A stretch of DNA of 64,000 nucleotides from Hyphomicrobiales bacterium. GTDB lineage: Bacteria; Pseudomonadota; Alphaproteobacteria; Rhizobiales; Rhizobiaceae. Shown here one piece after another: positions 61,701-64,000 of the stretch (positions are counted from its first letter, which is position 1; each line of letters begins with the position of its first letter). Made by a program: the position numbers and the translations under genes. Where the stretch lies: positions 467,105 through 531,104 of the forward strand of contig UBXG01000006.1 in the NCBI GenBank assembly GCA_900469475.1, read 5' to 3'. Below the pieces are notes generated by a model. The model searched no databases. It had not been told where the DNA came from and was given only the letters and a program-made list of their open reading frames with translations.

Positions 61701-61794
61701 ATGCCGACGGCTGGCAAGCGCTGCCAAGGAAACAATGGAGCGCTACAGTCCTCAGATTTGTGGGGCAAGATATCTCGACATCTTAAGGTCCTGA
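58780..61794 (+). CDS. Giant glycosyltransferase: tandem Trp-rich modules plus GT4 domain
   Basis: The 1004-residue protein has a C-terminal GT-B/GT4 domain from about residue 640 (LNISLVGYPKGEFGLGEDIR, then SLHRSEGFGRLMAEAMAMGI, with the E-x7-E motif). The N-terminal ~620 residues are a tandem array of modules of about 115 residues, each with the pattern P-L-x6-R-N-R-x-D-L-x14-W-x-W-W-x3-G-x2-E-Y-x-G; clear copies begin near residues 105, 220, 325, 441 and 556, the last truncated. Two copies are nearly identical in DNA, 345 bp apart. Such modules may bind a glycan or scaffold partners. The start at 58780 has AGGA upstream. Confidence 0.9.
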   Translation: MTAEIQSPILRSAPSHIGDLLRQGYRRVCFGYCVPTGVISSWVSCGPSFQLQYDIETDIGLDKLVYWWLRHGRHTFEGLSAAIDPHFLFETHLSILAEDKNFASNSPLFQIIQRHREDIRDLHDINTHEGILAFWNWWLQSGRAEYFGDLDWFQTQEIVNVLSGALNDGENAPDLAVDGIRYLQLVYLKTWILDETGPVSDLVNRLHFAFLHNGFVSPTPLQWIIYRNRADLRATMDLNTHEGVFAFWAWWLSHGHDEYLGGAVWIKQKQAFFLLDSLEHEADTWDVLRYEALSQIKSLRLIDRDSDRQTFDSIHCKSLRVHHGNDGHLTPLMLLVHRNRADLRQTFSLQTDDDLIHYWQWWLTSGSKEYFEGMPSLLRAEISEFLSGLRPGNSAIVSAFDAMRYDLLSQIKTILTNDDCSPRNLVNAIHFDHLLDADGKISHTPTPLMSLIYRNRPDLQAAFDLDTAGGLTGLWSWWFADGKDEYLGSSDWVAAQHATALLGGLQQGDAEASPYDAIRYGAISQLEPVLANGSHALDDLINAIHFNHLRDAGGKLSHTPTPLMSLIYRNRPDLQTAFDLNKPQAIPAFWDWWFNHGQSEYFGKTAGRISGTDNTVAASGHDVAAAITFTKPGEAPASEAPALNISLVGYPKGEFGLGEDIRLLRASLNEVGIKPTVVKAPWAIMARQAIDEPSVEASMAAFDGDVMIYVMPAFDTMTLLNKVGPRAFTARRKIGFWQWELERFPPPAKIAMELVDEIWCHSEHSARAFRGATDKPVIKVPLPVLVPDVRVVPRSKFDLENDSFVVFTSFDGASSISRKNPLGAIQAFQKAFPAATRSKARLIVKAMNTLDDSLWRECMRKAVIDDRILIRDKVMDRLEYYELLQCCDAVLSLHRSEGFGRLMAEAMAMGIPVIASGYSGNLDFMDDSNSWLVKGVQIPVFPGDYAFFQDQMWFEPDIDSAAVALRECAEDHEKCRRLASAAKETMERYSPQICGARYLDILRS

Positions 61795-62036
61795 ATTGAC
61801 GGGCCTGACGTTCGCCTCGCAATTGACAGGCCGGATCACTTAACGGCGGCGGGGCGACAGATGTCTCGATAGGTTGTTAATCAGTAACCGGTGTTCCCCA
61901 TTCCCACGTTGTTCTGCCCGCCCTAATCTGTGATCGGCTTTCCATGGACGAGCAACGGGAGTTTCTCCATGGAGAGTACATTGGAGGTTCTCACGACCAG
62001 GAAGTCTGGACGCGACGACGCTCTAATCGCAGCCGG

Positions 62037-62401
62037 ATGAAAATTCAGTGGCAGGTCAGGGGCAGGCCACTGCCTATTACAGATGAGCAATGGTCCGATC
62101 TCGTTATCAACCAGGGCCGACGGAAGTTTATCGATGGCAACGTGGTAGAGTATGATCCGCCCGTTGTAGTTGTTGTGCCTGCGTCCGTCTCCTCCCGCCA
62201 GTTCAAACTACAGCTTCTTGCTACTGGTCTCCTCGACCAGATGGACGCATGGGTTTCCAGCCAGTCGAAGGCGGTTCAAATCCCTTATGAATATTCAGGC
62301 TCGTTCGGCCGGACGGAACCCATGATGGCGCTGACTTTGCGGTCATGGGCTTTACCGATCAGCAGATCGACGACTTCTTTATGGCTGCGTCGAAGCTGTA
62401 A
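62037..62401 (+). pseudogene. Phage-tail-like small protein, frameshifted
   Basis: From MKIQWQVRGRPLPITDEQWS the frame gives VVVVVPASVSSRQFKLQLLA and TGLLDQMDAWV, a pattern of small proteins encoded beside tail genes in alphaproteobacterial prophages (VTxRQxRLALLxxGLLD). The expected C-terminus, GADFAVMGFTDQQIDDFFMA ending in ASKL and TAA at 62399-62401, is in another frame after about 62320, so one base has been lost or gained. No other phage gene is near. Its tail overlaps the 3' end of the convergent RgpF-type gene. Confidence 0.6.
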
Positions 62402-63443
62402 GGCTAAAAAAATTGCGGGCCATGACCTCCCGAAGTTCCATGGGTGAGTGCACCGTATGGATGATGTTGCCGCCAAAATACGAGCGAGGGGTGGCGACTT
62501 TTATCCAATTGTAGCCTGCATACTCACAGACCAGAAGATAAAGTCGTTCAACTGCATGCGCTATCGTCGCATCAATTTGTCCAGATTCATCCGGAAAATC
62601 CCCGATCGTGAGGCCCGCCCGAAGCAGCGGACGCAATGCCGCTGAACGAGCCCAAAACATGGAGCCCGATATGAAATCGATTGCCTCTATATGATCGATA
62701 GAGAAACCAATCCGCCTAGCCAGTTCTTGGCTTTTTTCCTTATTATCACCCCAGTTGATCCATTCTCGGATGAAGTCCACATGCTGCGGCCCAACAATCC
62801 CTAGCTTAAGATCCTGCTGAAAACATTCGATTGTGCCAGCCACTATTTCTGGAGATCCAAGCAGGCATTCGAAAAGCATCCTTCGCCAATTGCGGACCTT
62901 ACCATGGTGAGGAGATACCTTTGAGTGGATATGAAGGATGAGTTCGTACCGCTCATACGCCTCTGGAAAGGCAAGAAGCTTTGGTGCTATGTCGCGCCCC
63001 CTGTTTGGGGTTACCTTGATTGATACTACGCCCTTCCACCAATCCTGAAACACCTGGGCCACAATATTTCTTTTTTCTTCGGTATCTGTGGTCAAGAATA
63101 AATCTGCTGAATTGGGGATATTTAAAAGATACTCAAATATCTCCGACGCGAGGTCGGGGTAGAAAATATGGCAGAATACGCCGACAGTCCCGGTGTAGGC
63201 CGCAGGTGTATAGCCAAGAGGCAAAGCGATCGAATGCTCCTGCGGCACGCTTGACCAAGCCTTATGTGATCGACCTTCCTTCAGCCCTGTGGTCAGAAAG
63301 TGCTCCGCCGGATCGATACCAGCTTCAACAACATCTGGATGTGATAAGAGATAAGCTTCTCCGTCGAAGTCTTCCGGGAGAATTAAACCTGAAGTATTTT
63401 CAATATCACCTTGGGAAGCATTAGATAACGTATGTATACTCAT
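62379..63443 (-). CDS. RgpF-type (rhamnan synthesis protein F family) protein
   Basis: The 354-residue protein from MSIHTLSNASQGDIENTSG has an N-terminal FDGEAYLLSHPDVVEAGIDP / HFLTTGLKEGRSH unit found in many rhizobial surface-glycan proteins. The RgpF domain follows: VGVFCHIFYPDLASEIFEYL, VTPNRGRDIAPKLLAF, LILHIHSKVSPHHGKVRNWR and IDFISGSMFWARSAALRPLL. RgpF-family proteins take part in rhamnose-glycan assembly, consistent with the rml genes. The ATG at 63443 is preferred to 63518 on family grounds. It faces the opposite way to the giant glycosyltransferase. Confidence 0.88.
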   Translation of the reverse strand: MSIHTLSNASQGDIENTSGLILPEDFDGEAYLLSHPDVVEAGIDPAEHFLTTGLKEGRSHKAWSSVPQEHSIALPLGYTPAAYTGTVGVFCHIFYPDLASEIFEYLLNIPNSADLFLTTDTEEKRNIVAQVFQDWWKGVVSIKVTPNRGRDIAPKLLAFPEAYERYELILHIHSKVSPHHGKVRNWRRMLFECLLGSPEIVAGTIECFQQDLKLGIVGPQHVDFIREWINWGDNKEKSQELARRIGFSIDHIEAIDFISGSMFWARSAALRPLLRAGLTIGDFPDESGQIDATIAHAVERLYLLVCEYAGYNWIKVATPRSYFGGNIIHTVHSPMELREVMARNFFSLTASTQP

Positions 63444-63826
63444 AGGCAATGCTTCACTCCAAATTAATAAGTCAGGCTGAATATACGCACAGAACGGTAA
63501 GAAATAGCCGTTATGCATCTACGCGGACTCGATATCTCCTTCGGTAATATTCCCATAAGCTTAAACCAAACTGAAATACGTCCCGCCTTCGTATCGTCAC
63601 CACGCAGAATTGGGCCTTCGCATCGCCTGCCAAGTTCTCACTGAAGCTGCCAAGCGTCAGGCTGCAGACGAGCTCGCGCAGCAAGCAGGCAACGGATGCC
63701 AAAGCCGATGTTGCAATCGCTGATTATGAAAAGAGGTACGTTACTGCGTATCCATACGAGGTGGGCATAAGGACAGTTGCGCAGACGGAGATTATTGAAG
63801 GGGACAGGGTCTCGAGTGGTGAGCGA
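63444..63826. other. Intergenic, no confident gene
   Basis: The stretch between the RgpF-type gene and the inverted repeat contains only short frames. A plus-strand piece reading VLTEAAKRQAADELAQQAG is helical but stops quickly and is probably debris from an earlier insertion. Confidence 0.4.
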
Positions 63827-63907
63827 TGGGGTGGACGCTCTTTCTCTAATGGTTCCAACACAACCATTCTGGCACGAAGATGCCGTTGAGTGGGAGCGTC
63901 CACCCCA
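63827..63907. repeat. Long inverted repeat at the edge of an IS66-type element
   Basis: TGGGGTGGACGCTC (63827-63840) and GAGCGTCCACCCCA (63894-63907) are perfect 14-bp complements around a 53-base loop. The loop itself holds AATGGTT/AACCATT and GGCA/TGCC pairs. It lies 13 bp before a GTG start of an IS66-type tnpA. It could be a cruciform at an element end or a regulatory structure. Confidence 0.7.
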
Positions 63908-63919
63908 CGCTCACATCGA

Positions 63920-64000
63920 GTGAGCCGTCTTGAGGTGATCAACACTGGTCGGCGTCGTCGATTTACGGAAGAGGAGAAACGTAAGCGCGATTTTCCGTGC
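63920..64000 (+). CDS. IS66-type tnpA, 3' end outside window
   Basis: GTG at 63920 opens SRLEVINTGRRRRFTEEEKR, the N-terminus of the IS66 TnpA helix-turn-helix protein. Only 27 codons are visible. The last few residues (KRDFPC) do not match the usual continuation, so the copy may be frameshifted; the window is too short to tell. Confidence 0.7.
   Translation, partial: MSRLEVINTGRRRRFTEEEKRKRDFPC

Noticed and set aside
1..64000. tRNA, rRNA, riboswitch or plasmid replication genes
   Set aside because: None could be recognised by reading; short tRNAs could be missed without a covariance-model search.

Overview
The window looks like a piece of a large plasmid or genomic island from a Rhizobium-like alphaproteobacterium. 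Evidence: a pRiA4b ORF-3-type protein, a DUF982 protein, a complete VirB-type conjugation locus, an L-rhamnose/ABC-exporter surface-polysaccharide locus, and several decayed insertion sequences at the seams. No rRNA, tRNA, CRISPR array, relaxase, oriT or replication gene was recognised. Layout: (1) 0-3.7 kb is an accessory strip: the 3' end of a pRiA4b ORF-3 gene, a ParD/ParE-like pair whose toxin is frameshifted, a DUF982 protein, an Hsp20 with an odd N-terminus, and an AAA/DUF4143 ATPase preceded by four 22-bp direct repeats. (2) 4.1-14.3 kb, minus strand: an unbroken virB1-virB11 operon, tightly overlapped, with an eexN-type entry-exclusion lipoprotein between virB5 and virB6 and a cysteine-rich secreted protein of unknown function at its head. 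This gene content points to conjugation rather than effector delivery. A small winged-helix regulator is divergent from it. (3) 14.8-30 kb lies between virB and virD4. It holds an aminotransferase / TPP enzyme / SDR / atypical response-regulator operon, a GntR repressor, a polyamine-type ABC importer, a fused MNT-HEPN protein, a second atypical response regulator paralogous to the first, and an alpha-oxoamine-synthase-like PLP enzyme with a small partner. A 16-18 bp palindrome, TTTTGTTGCAACAAAA, occurs in front of the aminotransferase operon, between gntR and the importer, and twice upstream of the second response regulator. (4) 30.1-32.0 kb: virD4/traG coupling protein, followed by a serine-recombinase relic. 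(5) 32.4-63.4 kb: a surface-polysaccharide island. It carries rmlA, rmlC, rmlB, rmlD (dTDP-L-rhamnose), Wzm/Wzt-type ABC-2 export genes, a WecB-type UDP-GlcNAc 2-epimerase, about ten glycosyltransferases, a PaaK/CapK-like adenylating enzyme next to a polysaccharide-deacetylase-like protein, a methyltransferase, a histidine phosphatase, a large HAD protein and an RgpF-type protein. IS630, IS66 and IS5 relics and a phage-like fragment interrupt it, and the window ends inside an IS66-type tnpA. How the parts may work together: the polysaccharide genes would make and export a rhamnose-containing glycan such as LPS O-antigen or capsule. The VirB/VirD4 genes would build a mating channel. The most interesting possibility is that the cassette between virB and virD4 is a metabolite-responsive switch: a GntR regulator that senses an imported compound controls its uptake and catabolism and also two kinase-less response-regulator paralogues beside the conjugation genes, much as opines control transfer in Agrobacterium. 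This last point is inference.
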